Shown: positions 1-8,993, counted from the first letter of the stretch. The stretch: DNA of 64,000 nt from Streptomyces sp. SAJ15 (GCF_007595705.1 NZ_NISY01000006.1:413784-477783), one strand, 5' to 3'. Notes: generated by a model not told the origin, from the letters alone. Translations and numbers: made by a program.

Positions 1-1
1 C

Positions 2-1858
2 CGCTGGGTCTCGCTCATCGGAGCGTTCACCGCCCTCGCGCTCGGCGTCGCGATGACGACGGTCATGCTGCTCGGGCTGGCCACCGCGATGGCGCTGCCC
101 GCCGACGAGACCGTGGTGTCGCTGGTGGCGGCGCTCGGCACGGCGGGCGGCGTGAGCGCCTTCGTGTCGGCGTTCGTCGTCGCCTCCACCTTCTCGTACA
201 CGGTGGCCCAGCGGCGGCGCGAACTCGGCCTGCTGCGCCTGGCCGGCGCCACCCGCGCCCAGGTGCGGCGCACCGTCCTCGCCGAGGCCCTCGTCCTCGG
301 CGTCGTGGCCTCCGCCGTCGGCTGCGTACTGGGCCGGCTCGCGGCCCCCCGGATGGTGCGCTGGCTCGCGGACGTCGGCATGGCACCGCCCGACCTCACC
401 CTCGGGCAGCGGAGCTGGCCCCTGCACGCCGCGTTCTGGACGGGCCTGCTGGTGGCCCTGGCCGGGGCGGCGGTGGCCGCCCGGCGCGCCGGCCGGCTCG
501 GGCCGCTGGACGCGCTGCGCACCGCGGACCTCGACACCGGGGTGATGACCGCCGGCCGCTGGTTCTGGGGCCTGGGGCTGCTCCTCACCGCCGCCGCCCT
601 GATCGGCAAGGCCCTGGTCACCGACCCCGCCGACCTGCTCCACCGCAAGACGTACACCGTGCAGCCGATGGTGCTGATCTCCGCGTGCGGACTGCTCGCC
701 CCGGTCCTGGCGCGCCCGCTGCTGCGCGCGTTCGCCTGGCTGCCGGCCCGCTGGACCTCGTACGCCGGTCGGCTGGTGCGGGAGAACGCCTCGACGGCGC
801 TGCGCCGCACGGGCGCCGTCGCCGCGCCCGTGCTGGTGTCGGTGGCGCTGACGGGCTCGCTGGCGGGGGCCCTGGACACGGTGAGCGCCGCCCGCACGGC
901 CGAGGCCCGCTCGCGGACCGCCGCGGACTTCGTCGCCGTACCGCACACCGCCTCCCCCGATGCCCTCGCCGCCGCGCTGCGTGCCGTCCCGGGCGTCACC
1001 GTCTCCCCCTCCGCCCCCACCGAGCTCTCGGTGGTCGAAGCGGACGGCACCGTGGTCAGGTCAGAGGCCCGGACGGCCGATGATCCGGCCGCCCTGGCGA
1101 CCACCGCCCGACTGCCCGTGCTCAAGGGCTCGGTGTCCGCACTGGACGACGACGGCATCGTGCTGCCCGAGGAGTGGGGCCAGACCACCGTCGGCGCCCC
1201 GGTACGGGTGGTGCGCGCGGACGGCAGCCGGGCGACCCTGCGGGTGGCCGCCGTCCTGCGCGACGGTCTGGGGGACAACGGGCTGTACGTCACCGCCCGC
1301 AACGCCCCGGGCGCTCGCGTCGACCGCATCGAGATCAGACTCACCGCCACGGCCGACGCCACCACCCCCGACCTGCTCCGCGCCGCCGCACACCGGTTCG
1401 GCGGCACGGTCGCCACCCGGGAGGAGTGGCTGGCCGCCACCGCCCCCGCCGCGAGCCGGGTCGCCTGGCTGCGGACCGTCCTCGTCCTGGGCCTCGCCCT
1501 GACCTACACCGGCATCGCGCTCGCCAACACCCTCGTGATGGCGACCGCCGACCGGCGCCGTGAACTGGCCCTGCTGCGCCTGGCCGGCGCCACCCGGGCT
1601 CAGGTGATACGGCTGGTGACCACCGAGTCGCTGTTGGTGGTGGCGGTCGGGTCGGCGCTGGGCTGCGCCGTGGCCGCCGTCCAACTGGGGACCATGCACG
1701 CCGGTTTGGCACTGCTCGGGGCAGGTGCGCCACTGGTCGTGCCCTGGCGCCCGCTCGGCCTGGTGACAGGGGCGTGTGTACTGATCGCGGCACCCTCCGC
1801 GGCACTGGCCGCCGCTTGGGCGCTGCGCCGCCGCCCGGTGGCCGCGGCAGCGCGTTAG
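2..1858 (+). CDS. FtsX-family ABC transporter permease (5' end outside window)
   Basis: This is the membrane subunit of a MacB/LolC-like ABC exporter. The reading frame is open from base 2, with hydrophobic coding before the first ATG at 53, so the true start lies left of the window. Two FtsX domains are visible. Each has the motif RRRELxLLRLAGATRAQV (about residues 54-71 and 500-517 counted from the ATG) on the loop after a membrane helix. Between them lies a long extracytoplasmic segment rich in Ala and Thr. Duplicated FtsX halves are typical of actinobacterial permeases of about 800 residues. The partner ATPase should be just upstream, out of view. The substrate cannot be told from sequence. 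Confidence 0.9.
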   Translation, partial: RWVSLIGAFTALALGVAMTTVMLLGLATAMALPADETVVSLVAALGTAGGVSAFVSAFVVASTFSYTVAQRRRELGLLRLAGATRAQVRRTVLAEALVLGVVASAVGCVLGRLAAPRMVRWLADVGMAPPDLTLGQRSWPLHAAFWTGLLVALAGAAVAARRAGRLGPLDALRTADLDTGVMTAGRWFWGLGLLLTAAALIGKALVTDPADLLHRKTYTVQPMVLISACGLLAPVLARPLLRAFAWLPARWTSYAGRLVRENASTALRRTGAVAAPVLVSVALTGSLAGALDTVSAARTAEARSRTAADFVAVPHTASPDALAAALRAVPGVTVSPSAPTELSVVEADGTVVRSEARTADDPAALATTARLPVLKGSVSALDDDGIVLPEEWGQTTVGAPVRVVRADGSRATLRVAAVLRDGLGDNGLYVTARNAPGARVDRIEIRLTATADATTPDLLRAAAHRFGGTVATREEWLAATAPAASRVAWLRTVLVLGLALTYTGIALANTLVMATADRRRELALLRLAGATRAQVIRLVTTESLLVVAVGSALGCAVAAVQLGTMHAGLALLGAGAPLVVPWRPLGLVTGACVLIAAPSAALAAAWALRRRPVAAAAR

Positions 1859-2193
1859 GTCGAAGGGCGCGGGTGTCCGTGGGGAGCGGTCCGAGGCGGT
1901 GGATGATCATGCCGTCGTGGAGAGGTCCGGTCACGGTGTGCGATCGCCTGGCGGCCGCACGAACGAGTGCGGGCGACGGACGGCGGAGTTCGGGGGAGGG
2001 GCCAGGGCGATGGAGGACACCCGTGAAGGCGGCGGAGATCGCCATCTCGCGTGGCACTGTGGAAACGGGCCCCGACACGCCGGCGGGCGAAGCCGGCCGA
2101 GGGCGCCCCCGGTGGTGTCGCAGGGGTTCGGGTGCGCCGGGCCCGGCCGGCGCCTCGCGGGGCGGACCGTGCCCGGGGCGAGGAGGAGGTGTG
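1859..2193. other. Intergenic, no gene seen
   Basis: About 335 bases between the permease and the MJ1316/EEP gene. Open frames run through it, but none has family-like sequence or a ribosome site. The only recognisable signal is the strong AGGAGGAGG ribosome site at 2181-2189 that belongs to the next gene. Confidence 0.5.
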
Positions 2194-3402
2194 ATGCGCA
2201 CCAGCGAGGAGATCTACCACCGGGTCTGCTGGGACCCACGGTTCGATCCCGCCAGGTTCGCGCTGGGGATCGCCGAGCGCCGGGCCGAACCCGTGCGGAT
2301 CCCGCTGCCCGACTTCGTGCCCGGAGGCGAGATCCCGTGGCACCGCGTGCTCTTCATCGAAGCGGACGGTGAGGTGGTGTGGGACCGCACTACGGGTACG
2401 GACCGCATCGACGCGTCGGACGCCGGGCGGGTGCGGGACACGCGCCGCCTGCGAGCGCCGTTCTTCGCTGCCAGGACGCCCTACGTATGGGACGCGGCGG
2501 CAGGGTGGGGTCCTGCGGACCGCGCGTCCGGGGCGGCGTCACCGGTCGCCGGTCTGCGCGTGCTGACGTGGGACACGCTGGGGGACCGGTACGGCGGTGC
2601 GCGCATCGACCTCGCCCGGCGCCGCCGCCTCCTGCTGGCGATCCTGGACGACGCCGACGTCGACGTCATCGCGCTCCAGGACGTGGAGCCCGAGTTGCTC
2701 GCCCTGTTGTCGCGGACCCGGTGGGTGCGCGCCGGCTACACCCTGAGCACCGACCCGGTCGGCCGGGACATCGCCGACAGCGGGCTGTTGTTGCTCAGCC
2801 GGCTGCCCGTGCGGGAGGCGGGGTGGCACCTCCTCAACCCCCAGCGGGCCGTGGTCGCCATCGTCGTGGACACCCTCGCCGGCCCGCTCGTGGTGGCCAC
2901 CACGCTCCTGACCGGCGACCGCTCCGACGACGGGCCGGACCGGCGGCTGGCCGAACTGACCCAGCTCGCCGAGGGGTTGGCCGGTGTCGAGGGTGATCTG
3001 ATCCTGCTCGGCGACTTCAACGTCGGTGGCGACGGTGCGGCCGGGCCGGCCGCGGCGCTCGGACTGTGGGACGCCTGGACCGAGGTGCACGGACCACGCG
3101 ACCGGACGCCGACGCTCGATCCCCGCGTCAACCCGCTGGCCGCGGCCTCCGCGCCCTCGGGCCGGGCCGCGCGGCTGGACCGGGTGCTGCTGCGTGCGGG
3201 TGCGCACGGCACGGACGGGTGCCGCGCGACCCGGGCGGCGCTGCGGGGGAACGCGCCCACCCTGGAGGGGATGTACCCGTCAGACCACTACGGTGTGGAA
3301 GTGGATCTGAGCCTCGGCGGGCACCGGCCTGCGGGGCGCCTACGGCAGGCGGACGACCCGCGTGACCTCCGCGGTGCCGCCCAGCCGGACCAGTGGACCT
3401 GA
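2194..3402 (+). CDS. MJ1316 (DUF504) RNA-repair domain fused to an endonuclease/exonuclease/phosphatase domain
   Basis: The ATG at 2194 is chosen because AGGAGGAGG lies just before it; the frame is open further upstream but looks non-coding. Residues 1-75 match the MJ1316/DUF504 domain (TSEEIYHRVCWDPRFD, then IPWHRVLFIEADGEVVWDR), which is linked in the literature to RNA repair. Residues from about 120 form an EEP-fold nuclease/phosphatase with GDFN and SDHYGVEVDL intact. Other positions differ from the usual EEP motifs: TWD where TWN is usual, LQDVE for LQEVE, and TTLLT where a THLT histidine is expected. The last 30 or so residues read antisense through a PhzF remnant, so the original C-terminus has probably been replaced. 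Catalysis is doubtful; an RNA-binding or repair role is inferred. Confidence 0.75.
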   Translation: MRTSEEIYHRVCWDPRFDPARFALGIAERRAEPVRIPLPDFVPGGEIPWHRVLFIEADGEVVWDRTTGTDRIDASDAGRVRDTRRLRAPFFAARTPYVWDAAAGWGPADRASGAASPVAGLRVLTWDTLGDRYGGARIDLARRRRLLLAILDDADVDVIALQDVEPELLALLSRTRWVRAGYTLSTDPVGRDIADSGLLLLSRLPVREAGWHLLNPQRAVVAIVVDTLAGPLVVATTLLTGDRSDDGPDRRLAELTQLAEGLAGVEGDLILLGDFNVGGDGAAGPAAALGLWDAWTEVHGPRDRTPTLDPRVNPLAAASAPSGRAARLDRVLLRAGAHGTDGCRATRAALRGNAPTLEGMYPSDHYGVEVDLSLGGHRPAGRLRQADDPRDLRGAAQPDQWT

Positions 3403-3790
3403 CGGGCGGCGCCGTGCGGTCGAAGGTACCCCCCGACGCACGGAGGGTGGCCCGGTACCCCTCGCCCCCGGTGCGCCCGGCCAGGAAGGCCAGGGCGGCG
3501 ACCGTCCCATGGCCGCACGCGGGCAGTTCCCCCTCGGCGGTGAAGAAGCGAAGGGAAACGCCGGGACTGCCGCCGGGACGGCCAGGATCGATGCGTTGCA
3601 AGACCTGTGCCCGATCGACAGAGAGCGCAGCCGCTCCCAGTCGACCTCGGGGTGGGCGAGGACGACCGCGGCGATGGACGCCGTGGTGTAGGGCGCGACG
3701 TCGGCAGCCCCGGCCCGGCTGGTGCCGAAGCGGACCTCGATCGACGGCGGGGAGCGGACCCAGCCGAGTCGCACCATGTGGGTTTCGACA
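3340..3790 (-). pseudogene. PhzF-family isomerase remnant
   Basis: The clearest segment reads VSLRFFTAEGELPACGHGTV followed by AALAFLAG, the characteristic motif of PhzF/diaminopimelate-epimerase-fold proteins. The preceding part (VVLAHPEVDWERLRSL) and the following part (VRLGGTAEVTRVV) are in a different frame, so at least two frameshifts are present. The rest of the roughly 280-residue family length is missing. It lies tail to tail with the MJ1316/EEP gene, whose 3' end runs into it. It is non-functional as read. Confidence 0.65.
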
Positions 3791-3849
3791 CTGCCGCATG
3801 AAACGGGCCGCCCGCCCCCGCGCTAGGGCCTGTCCGATGAGTCAGCCCC

Positions 3850-3855
3850 TAGCAT
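3850..3855 (+). promoter_or_regulatory. -10 element TAGCAT, leaderless start
   Basis: TAGCAT ends 7 bases before the ATG at 3863, and there is no ribosome site. This spacing puts the transcript start at or next to the codon, a leaderless arrangement common in actinobacteria. It argues against the earlier in-frame ATG at 3854, which lies inside the element. Confidence 0.5.
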
Positions 3856-3862
3856 GATCACC

Positions 3863-4606
3863 ATGGCATCCGAGACGGGCACGGCAGTGGAGACAAAGCG
3901 TGGGCTGATATTCGGCCCGAGCGGCAAACGGCTCGATCTCTACCGCCCGGAGGGGGTGGCGCGTCCGGCGTCGACGGTGCTGCTCTGGCACGGCATCGGA
4001 CCCGACGAGCGGGACGTCCTCGAACCTCTGGCGCGCACCGTGGCGGTGCACGGGCTGCTGGTCCTCGTACCGGACTGGCGTTCGGACCCCGCGGACGGCG
4101 GCCGGTCGCAGCTGCTGGACTCGCTGGCCTTCGTCCGCGAGGAGGCGGGCGGGCTGGGCGGCAGCGGAGAGTCGTTCGTGCTGGCCGGCTGGTCAGCCGG
4201 CGCCGGGGCCGCGCTGGGCGTCGCACTGCGACCCGAGGTGGCCGGTGGATGGCGGCCGGCCGCGGTGGTGGGTATGGCGGGCCGCTACGACCTGCCGGCG
4301 CGCACCACCGGCACCGCCCCACTGGACGATCTCGCCGCGGGCCTGGACCCGGCGGTGCCGGTCCACCTCGTCCACGGCGGCCGGGACACCGTCGTGCCCC
4401 CCTCGTTCTCCCGCGACCTGGCGGAGGCCCTGCGCACCGCGGGCCGGACGGTGACGCTCCGGGAGCCGGATACCGACCACGCGGGCGTGGTCATGACCGA
4501 GTACGACCCGGCGGCGGACCGCTGCGTCCCGACCACCGCCGAACACGCCGTATCGGCTGGCCAGTTGGCGGCCGGGGTGCTGGCCGCCGCCGGGGACAGG
4601 CCCTGA
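3863..4606 (+). CDS. Alpha/beta hydrolase (dienelactone-hydrolase-like)
   Basis: A cytoplasmic hydrolase of about 247 residues. The oxyanion-hole segment is LLWHGIG (about 46-52), the nucleophile elbow is GWSAG (about 109-113), the acid is in HGGRDTVVPP, and the catalytic histidine is in DTDHAGVV. It is a complete Ser-Asp-His triad in the usual order, with no signal peptide. The natural substrate is unknown; small esters or lactones are plausible. It stands alone, expressed from its own leaderless promoter, and ends just before an IS5-like remnant. Confidence 0.8.
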   Translation: MASETGTAVETKRGLIFGPSGKRLDLYRPEGVARPASTVLLWHGIGPDERDVLEPLARTVAVHGLLVLVPDWRSDPADGGRSQLLDSLAFVREEAGGLGGSGESFVLAGWSAGAGAALGVALRPEVAGGWRPAAVVGMAGRYDLPARTTGTAPLDDLAAGLDPAVPVHLVHGGRDTVVPPSFSRDLAEALRTAGRTVTLREPDTDHAGVVMTEYDPAADRCVPTTAEHAVSAGQLAAGVLAAAGDRP

Positions 4607-4627
4607 GGACTGTCTGGTGGATCACTA

Positions 4628-4704
4628 ACGGATCCACAGCCGGATCGCGGTAACGGTGACTCCAGTCGAGCCCACTCTGCGTCCGAGAGATCACCCCGCC
4701 TCAT
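4628..4704 (-). mobile_element. IS5-family transposase N-terminal remnant
   Basis: Reading leftward from 4704 gives MRRGDLSDAEWARLESPLP, the typical start of IS5-group transposases (DLSDAEWxxLEPLLP). Family similarity stops after about 25 codons and the rest of the element is gone. The following 180 bases to 4881 contain only short patches of open frame. Confidence 0.6.
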
Positions 4705-4881
4705 AGGGGCCGGTACGACATGGGCACGGCTTCGTCACGTGAACCGTCGGACACTGCCTAGCGGGGGCGGCCCTGCGACTACGGTCGGTCACCGGTCGTT
4801 CTCGATGCGGGCGCGGCTCCAGGCGGCATCGGCCAGCAGTCGCAGAGCCGTGTACTTCAGGTTTGATTCCGAGCCGGAGCC

Positions 4882-5616
4882 TCAGCTGTTGCCCAGGGTG
4901 CGGTCCAGGAGGGGGAGCAGGTGGTCCCAGTGGCGCTTCAGTCCTGAGGCGCTGAAAGCGTCGGTGTCGGACATGGTGAAGCCGTGGATGGTGCCGGGGT
5001 AGATCTCGGAGGTGTAGCTGACACCTGCGGCGTCCAGGGCCTGGTTGAGCTCGCCGAGGGCCTCGGGTGTCATGTCGCCTTCGGCGTGGCCGAGGTGGAC
5101 CTGGGCAGTGAGCTTGGAGAAGAGGTCGGGCCCATCGGCGCCCACGGGGCCGTGGAATGCGGCGATGGCGGCCACTTGGCCGGGGTGGGCGGCGGCGGTG
5201 CGCATCGCCAGGAGGCCGCCTATGCAGTAGCCGGTCACCGCGACCGGTCCGGCGCTGACCTCGGGCTGGGCGGTGAGGAACCTGAGGTAGGCGTCGGCGT
5301 CGCGCAGGACACGTTCGGGGGTGTGTGCCTCGATCAAGGGCATGAGCTGGGCGAAGATCGCGGGCCGGGCCTCTTCTCCGATGTGCTCGGGAAGTTCGAT
5401 CACCGGTGCCGGGCCGTGCCGGTAGAAGAGGTTGGGGACGAGCACGTAGTACCCGTGCCCGGCCAGTTCGCGGGCCATCTCCTCCAGCACGGGCCGGATG
5501 CCGAAGCCGTCCGCGTACATCAGCACCCCTGGGTGCTGCTCGCCGCGGTCGGGGAAGGCGGCGAATGCATCGGCCTGGCCGTCCGCGGTGGGAATCTGCA
5601 GCGTTGTGGTGGGCAT
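4882..5616 (-). CDS. Dienelactone hydrolase family protein
   Basis: 244 residues. The ATG at 5616 follows AGGAGA with good spacing; codons upstream look non-coding. The nucleophile elbow is GYCIGG (about residue 118), with the cysteine typical of true dienelactone hydrolases. The acid is in GHAEGDMTPE and the histidine in PGTIHGFTM. The N-terminal strand pattern (PGVLMYADGFGIRPVLEEM) also fits. The family hydrolyses cyclic ester intermediates of aromatic catabolism, but no catabolic neighbours are present, so the substrate is unknown. It is transcribed convergently with the hydrolase at 3863. Confidence 0.85.
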   Translation of the reverse strand: MPTTTLQIPTADGQADAFAAFPDRGEQHPGVLMYADGFGIRPVLEEMARELAGHGYYVLVPNLFYRHGPAPVIELPEHIGEEARPAIFAQLMPLIEAHTPERVLRDADAYLRFLTAQPEVSAGPVAVTGYCIGGLLAMRTAAAHPGQVAAIAAFHGPVGADGPDLFSKLTAQVHLGHAEGDMTPEALGELNQALDAAGVSYTSEIYPGTIHGFTMSDTDAFSASGLKRHWDHLLPLLDRTLGNS

Positions 5617-6246
5617 GAATTCTCCTGTCGTGGTTGATGTGTCGAGCCTGTGATCAACACGACGGAGGCGGAGCCCGCGCGGCAGCGCAAGATCCTCGAT
5701 CGAGCAGCGGGCCCGCACTGGCCCGTACGGCGCTCAGAAGAGCACCGGGTCACCAATCCGTGTGTGGCGCAATGCCGTCCCGGTAGTCATCCCCACAACA
5801 TAGTCCACAGCCTGATCACCCGGTGCGGCAACGTGACGACATGTTGAAGAAATGGGCGTACCGACGCCGATCTGGGCCGGAGGGTCCGGATGGTCATGTC
5901 TCGTGTCGCGTCGACCGCGGCGGCATCGACGCGGAGCCGGCGGCCCGTGCTTTCGTCTACAGGGCTTCACGGAGCAGGTCAGGCGTTTTCCCACAGTGGG
6001 GCTCGTGCCCCGGGAAACGATCGCGCCCCACGCCGTCCCCACAGGGCGGCGCCCGATCTCGTACGGCACCGTGGACTGCGAGCCCCCAGGAGCCCCTCGA
6101 ACGTCGACCCGGGCAGGTGCTGTCGATTCGGGGCGGCCTACTCGGCCGCTCTGGAGGGCGGCTGACGGGGCATCGGGCGCACCGTCGCGGGAAGCGGGTG
6201 CGCTCCGCGTGACATGCCCGTGAACGTTCGGGTGTGCCCGGATCGA
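5617..6246. other. Intergenic, no gene recognised
   Basis: About 630 bases between the dienelactone hydrolase and the first VOC gene promoter. Several open frames cross it in both directions but none shows a family motif, signal peptide or ribosome site. It may hold eroded DNA. Confidence 0.4.
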
Positions 6247-6288
6247 TCAGGAATCGAGAAGCGCGGTTCACGGAGCCGCCTCTAGCCT
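6247..6288 (+). promoter_or_regulatory. VOC promoter copy 1: TCAGGAATCGAGAAG box plus -10 TAGCCT
   Basis: The 15-base box TCAGGAATCGAGAAG occupies 6247-6261 and the -10 TAGCCT occupies 6283-6288, ending 7 bases before the ATG. The same box, with the same 49-base distance to its start codon, recurs at 7477. The box overlaps where a -35 would be, which suggests an activator site. Confidence 0.6.
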
Positions 6289-6295
6289 GCTCATC

Positions 6296-6706
6296 ATGGA
6301 CATCACCATTCACACGACTTCTCTTCCGCACGACGACCCGGACGCGTCGCTCGCCTTCTACCGCGACATCCTCGGCTTCGAGGTCCGCAGCGATGTCGGG
6401 CAGGGCAGGATGCGCTGGGTCACGGTCGGCCCGGCCGGTCAGCCGGGCACCTCGATCCTTCTGGCACCGCCTGCCGTCGATCCCGGTATCACCGAGGACG
6501 AGCGCCGCACGATCACCGAGATGATGGCCAAGGGCACCTACGGCTGGATCCTGCTGGCCACCCCGGACCTCGACGCCACGTTCGAGAAGGTGCAGGCCGG
6601 TGATACCGAGGTCGTCCAGGAGCCGACCGAGCAGCCGTACGGCGTCCGCGACTGCGCGTTCCGCGACCCCGCGGGCAACCTGGTCCGCATCCAGGAGCTG
6701 CGCTGA
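6296..6706 (+). CDS. VOC (glyoxalase/bleomycin-resistance fold) protein
   Basis: 136 residues forming one complete VOC domain: ASLAFYRDILGFEV near residue 17-30 and YGVRDCAFRDPAGNLVRIQE at the C-terminus. The usual metal ligands are partly visible (His at about residue 6 or 13, Glu in the final RIQE). The fold serves as metal-dependent lyase, dioxygenase or binding protein, and the specific reaction is not predictable. It is probably leaderless. It lies upstream of an AraC regulator and a second VOC gene with a matching promoter, so all three are likely one regulatory unit. Confidence 0.85.
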   Translation: MDITIHTTSLPHDDPDASLAFYRDILGFEVRSDVGQGRMRWVTVGPAGQPGTSILLAPPAVDPGITEDERRTITEMMAKGTYGWILLATPDLDATFEKVQAGDTEVVQEPTEQPYGVRDCAFRDPAGNLVRIQELR

Positions 6707-6998
6707 GCTGTGCGGGTATCGATGCGGCTGTGCTGGCCGACATCGCGACCACCCATAAGGAAGGCGGGCGGCGCACCAGGGCAGAAGTGCCCGCCCTGCC
6801 GGTCGCCCGCCCGAGCCGCGCCCGGGGTCCTTGTTGAACCGGTCATGAGCCCGGACTCCGTCCCGCTGCTGTCCGGAAGTTGGTCGACCGGCGGCTGGTC
6901 GAGTCTGGAGGGCCGGTCCACACCACCGAGCGTCCGGGGTGCCCGCCGAGGCGGGCAGCCCAGACGATGAAAGATGAAAGACGAAGGGGAGGGTTCTC

Positions 6999-7520
6999 AT
7001 GTGTAGGCCTGAATGGCGGCGTGCACGCGTGCAGGCGCAGCGCCTGGCTGATCTCGCGCGGCTGCGCCGCGTCCGCGACCGGATCGACAGGGAATACGCG
7101 CAGCCGCTGAACGTGGAGGCGCTCGCCCGTGATGTGAACATGTCTGCCGGGCACCTGAGTCGGCAGTTCCGGGCCGCCTACGGTGAGTCGCCGTACGCGT
7201 ATCTGATGACACGTCGCATCGAGCGGGCGACGGCGCTGCTGCGGCGGGGCGACCTCAGCGTCACCGAGGTCTGCTTCGCGGTCGGCTGCGCTTCGCTCGG
7301 AACGTTCACCACCCGCTTCACCGAGCTGGTCGGCATGCCGCCCGGGGCATTCCGACGCCAGGCGGCGGATGCGGCGGCCGACCATGCCGATGCTGCGGGT
7401 ACGGCCCGCGATGCGGCGTTGGCGATCAAGGTGGAGGGGATGCCGGCGTGCGTGGCGAAGCAAGTCTCAAGACCGGTCAGGAATCGAGAAGTCCCGGCCG
7501 CCGCGCAGCCCCTAGCGTGA
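6999..7520 (+). CDS. AraC-family transcriptional regulator, DNA-binding domain only
   Basis: 173 residues. The ATG at 6999 follows AGGGGAGG. The two AraC helix-turn-helix motifs are clear: VEALARDVNMSAGHLSRQFR and, further on, VTEVCFAVGCASLGTFTTRF. There is no N-terminal sensing domain; the C-terminal 50 residues are low complexity. Short AraC proteins of this kind are commonly found beside VOC and YdeI genes in actinobacteria. The repeated box in front of both VOC genes is the obvious candidate target, though this is inferred from position only. Confidence 0.85.
   Translation: MCRPEWRRARVQAQRLADLARLRRVRDRIDREYAQPLNVEALARDVNMSAGHLSRQFRAAYGESPYAYLMTRRIERATALLRRGDLSVTEVCFAVGCASLGTFTTRFTELVGMPPGAFRRQAADAAADHADAAGTARDAALAIKVEGMPACVAKQVSRPVRNREVPAAAQPLA
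7477..7518 (+). promoter_or_regulatory. VOC promoter copy 2: TCAGGAATCGAGAAG box plus -10 TAGCGT
   Basis: An identical 15-base box at 7477-7491 and TAGCGT at 7513-7518, inside the 3' end of the AraC gene. The spacing to the ATG at 7526 equals that of copy 1 base for base, so the ATG at 7526 rather than 7520 is the start. Confidence 0.6.
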
Positions 7521-7525
7521 TGGTC

Positions 7526-8185
7526 ATGGCAACCACCACTTCCACCGCAGCTATCACGTCCCTCGTGTCCGTCACCCTTGAGGTGGCCGACCTTGAGGCC
7601 GCTCGCCGCTTTTACCGCGCCTTCGGCGTGGACACGTACCTGCGCCTGCGAGCGTCCGAGGCGCACTCCACCGGCTTCCGCGGCTTCACCCTGGCGCTCA
7701 CGGTGTCCGGGCCGGCCACCGTCGACGGCTTCTTCGGCGCCGCCGTGGACGCCGGCGCCACGGTCCTGAAGCCCGCCGCGAAGTCGCTGTGGGGCTACAG
7801 CGGCGTCGTCCAGGCCCCGGACGGGACGATCTGGAAGATCGCGACCTCGGCGAAGAAGGACACCGGCCCCGCCACCCGCGAGATCGACGAGGTCGTCCTG
7901 CTGCTCGGCGTCGAGGCCGTGAAGGCCACCAAGCAGTTCTACGTCGGCCGGGGCCTGGCCGTGGCCAAGAGCTTCGGTGGCAAGTACGTCGAGTTCGCCC
8001 CCGGTCAGTTCAGCCCCGTCAAGCTGGCGCTGTACAAGCGCCGCGCCCTTGCCAAGGACCTCGGCGTCCCCGTCGCCGGCACGGGCTCACACCGCATCGT
8101 CCTCGGCAGCACCGCCGACGCCTTCACCGACCTGGACGGGTTCGCCTGGGAGGCTGCCGCGTCGCTCGCTCCCACACCGTTCTGA
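7526..8185 (+). CDS. Two-domain VOC (glyoxalase-fold) protein
   Basis: 219 residues with two VOC modules. The first contains VSVTLEVADLEAARRFYRAF and SGVVQAPDGTIWKIATS; the second starts at IDEVVLLLGVEAVKATKQFY. No ribosome site precedes the ATG, consistent with a leaderless start 7 bases after TAGCGT. The product probably binds or converts a small metabolite; the reaction is unknown. The gene overlaps the regulator's tail only through its promoter. A YdeI-like remnant follows, the usual third member of this neighbourhood. Confidence 0.8.
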   Translation: MATTTSTAAITSLVSVTLEVADLEAARRFYRAFGVDTYLRLRASEAHSTGFRGFTLALTVSGPATVDGFFGAAVDAGATVLKPAAKSLWGYSGVVQAPDGTIWKIATSAKKDTGPATREIDEVVLLLGVEAVKATKQFYVGRGLAVAKSFGGKYVEFAPGQFSPVKLALYKRRALAKDLGVPVAGTGSHRIVLGSTADAFTDLDGFAWEAAASLAPTPF

Positions 8186-8242
8186 CTCCCGTCCCTGCCA
8201 TACCCATTGACCGGCGAACAGGCGCCGATGTGACAGCCGGGC

Positions 8243-8407
8243 CCAGACTTCGCCCGAGCCCTGGACGACGACCCCGTCGCCCGCGCCGCATACGACACCC
8301 TTGCCTATAGCCGCAAGCACGAGCACGTGCGCGCCATCGAGAGCGCGAAGAGGCCCGACACGCGCCGACGGCGCATCGAGAAGGTCATCGCCACCCTGCG
8401 GGGCTGA
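8243..8407 (+). pseudogene. YdeI/OmdA-family C-terminal remnant
   Basis: The frame reads PDFARALDDDPVARAAYDTL, then YSRKHEHVRAIESAKRPDTR and RRRIEKVIATLRG before the stop. This is the conserved C-terminal helical region of the YdeI/OmpD-associated family. An in-frame stop lies directly upstream (8231), so the front of the gene is missing. IS630 debris starts shortly after. Confidence 0.65.
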
Positions 8408-8433
8408 AACCGGAGAAGCGAGACTCGGCCGGC

Positions 8434-8964
8434 TTGAAATCGCCGCGCGGAGGCTTGACCTGCCCAATTCCTCCTGAAGCGCCAAGCTTCCACGTCCGCT
8501 TCAGCTCGGCGCAGACCTGGCGCATCCTGCGCCAGATGGGTTTCACCGTGCAGGTCCCGCAGCGGCGGGCTGCCGAGCGGGACGAGGACGCGGTGGCCAC
8601 GTGGATCAGGGAGACCTGGCCGCTGGTGGAAAGACGGTGAGGGACCAGGACGCGTGGCTGTGCTTCGCGGATGAGTCGGGGCAGGCTCCGGCCGCCGAAA
8701 GCACGGACCTGGTCCCCGCGCGGCCACACGCCCTGCGTCACCGTCCGGGCTGGAGGCTTCTTCCGCTTCCCCGCCTACACGCCCGACCTCAACCCGGCCG
8801 AGGGTGTGTGGGCACACCTGAAGAACGGTCTGGGCAGCCTGGCCCCGTGCAGCCTCGATGAACTCGCCGCACTGGCCCGCACACGCCTGAAACGCATGCG
8901 GTACAAGCCCGGCCTGCTGGACGGATTCATCGCCGAGACCGGACTCATCCCTGCCCCGCTGTGA
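8434..8964 (+). mobile_element. IS630-family transposase remnant
   Basis: An N-terminal piece has WRILRQMGFTVQVPQRRAA followed by ERDEDAVATWIRETWP. A later piece in another frame has the DDE C-terminus YTPDLNPAEGVWAHLKN and GSLAPCSLDELAALARTRLK. Frameshifts and an internal deletion remove the central catalytic aspartates, so it is inactive. Its last 137 bases are part of a direct repeat found again at 9949. Confidence 0.75.
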
Positions 8965-8993
8965 CGTCACCCCGGACCGAAAACCTCAGTAGT
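8828..8993 (+). repeat. 166-bp direct repeat, left copy
   Basis: This copy covers the 3' end of the IS630 transposase and about 30 bases beyond its stop. It matches 9949-10114 with three mismatches by eye, in the same orientation. The two copies bracket the racemase gene. Confidence 0.85.
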
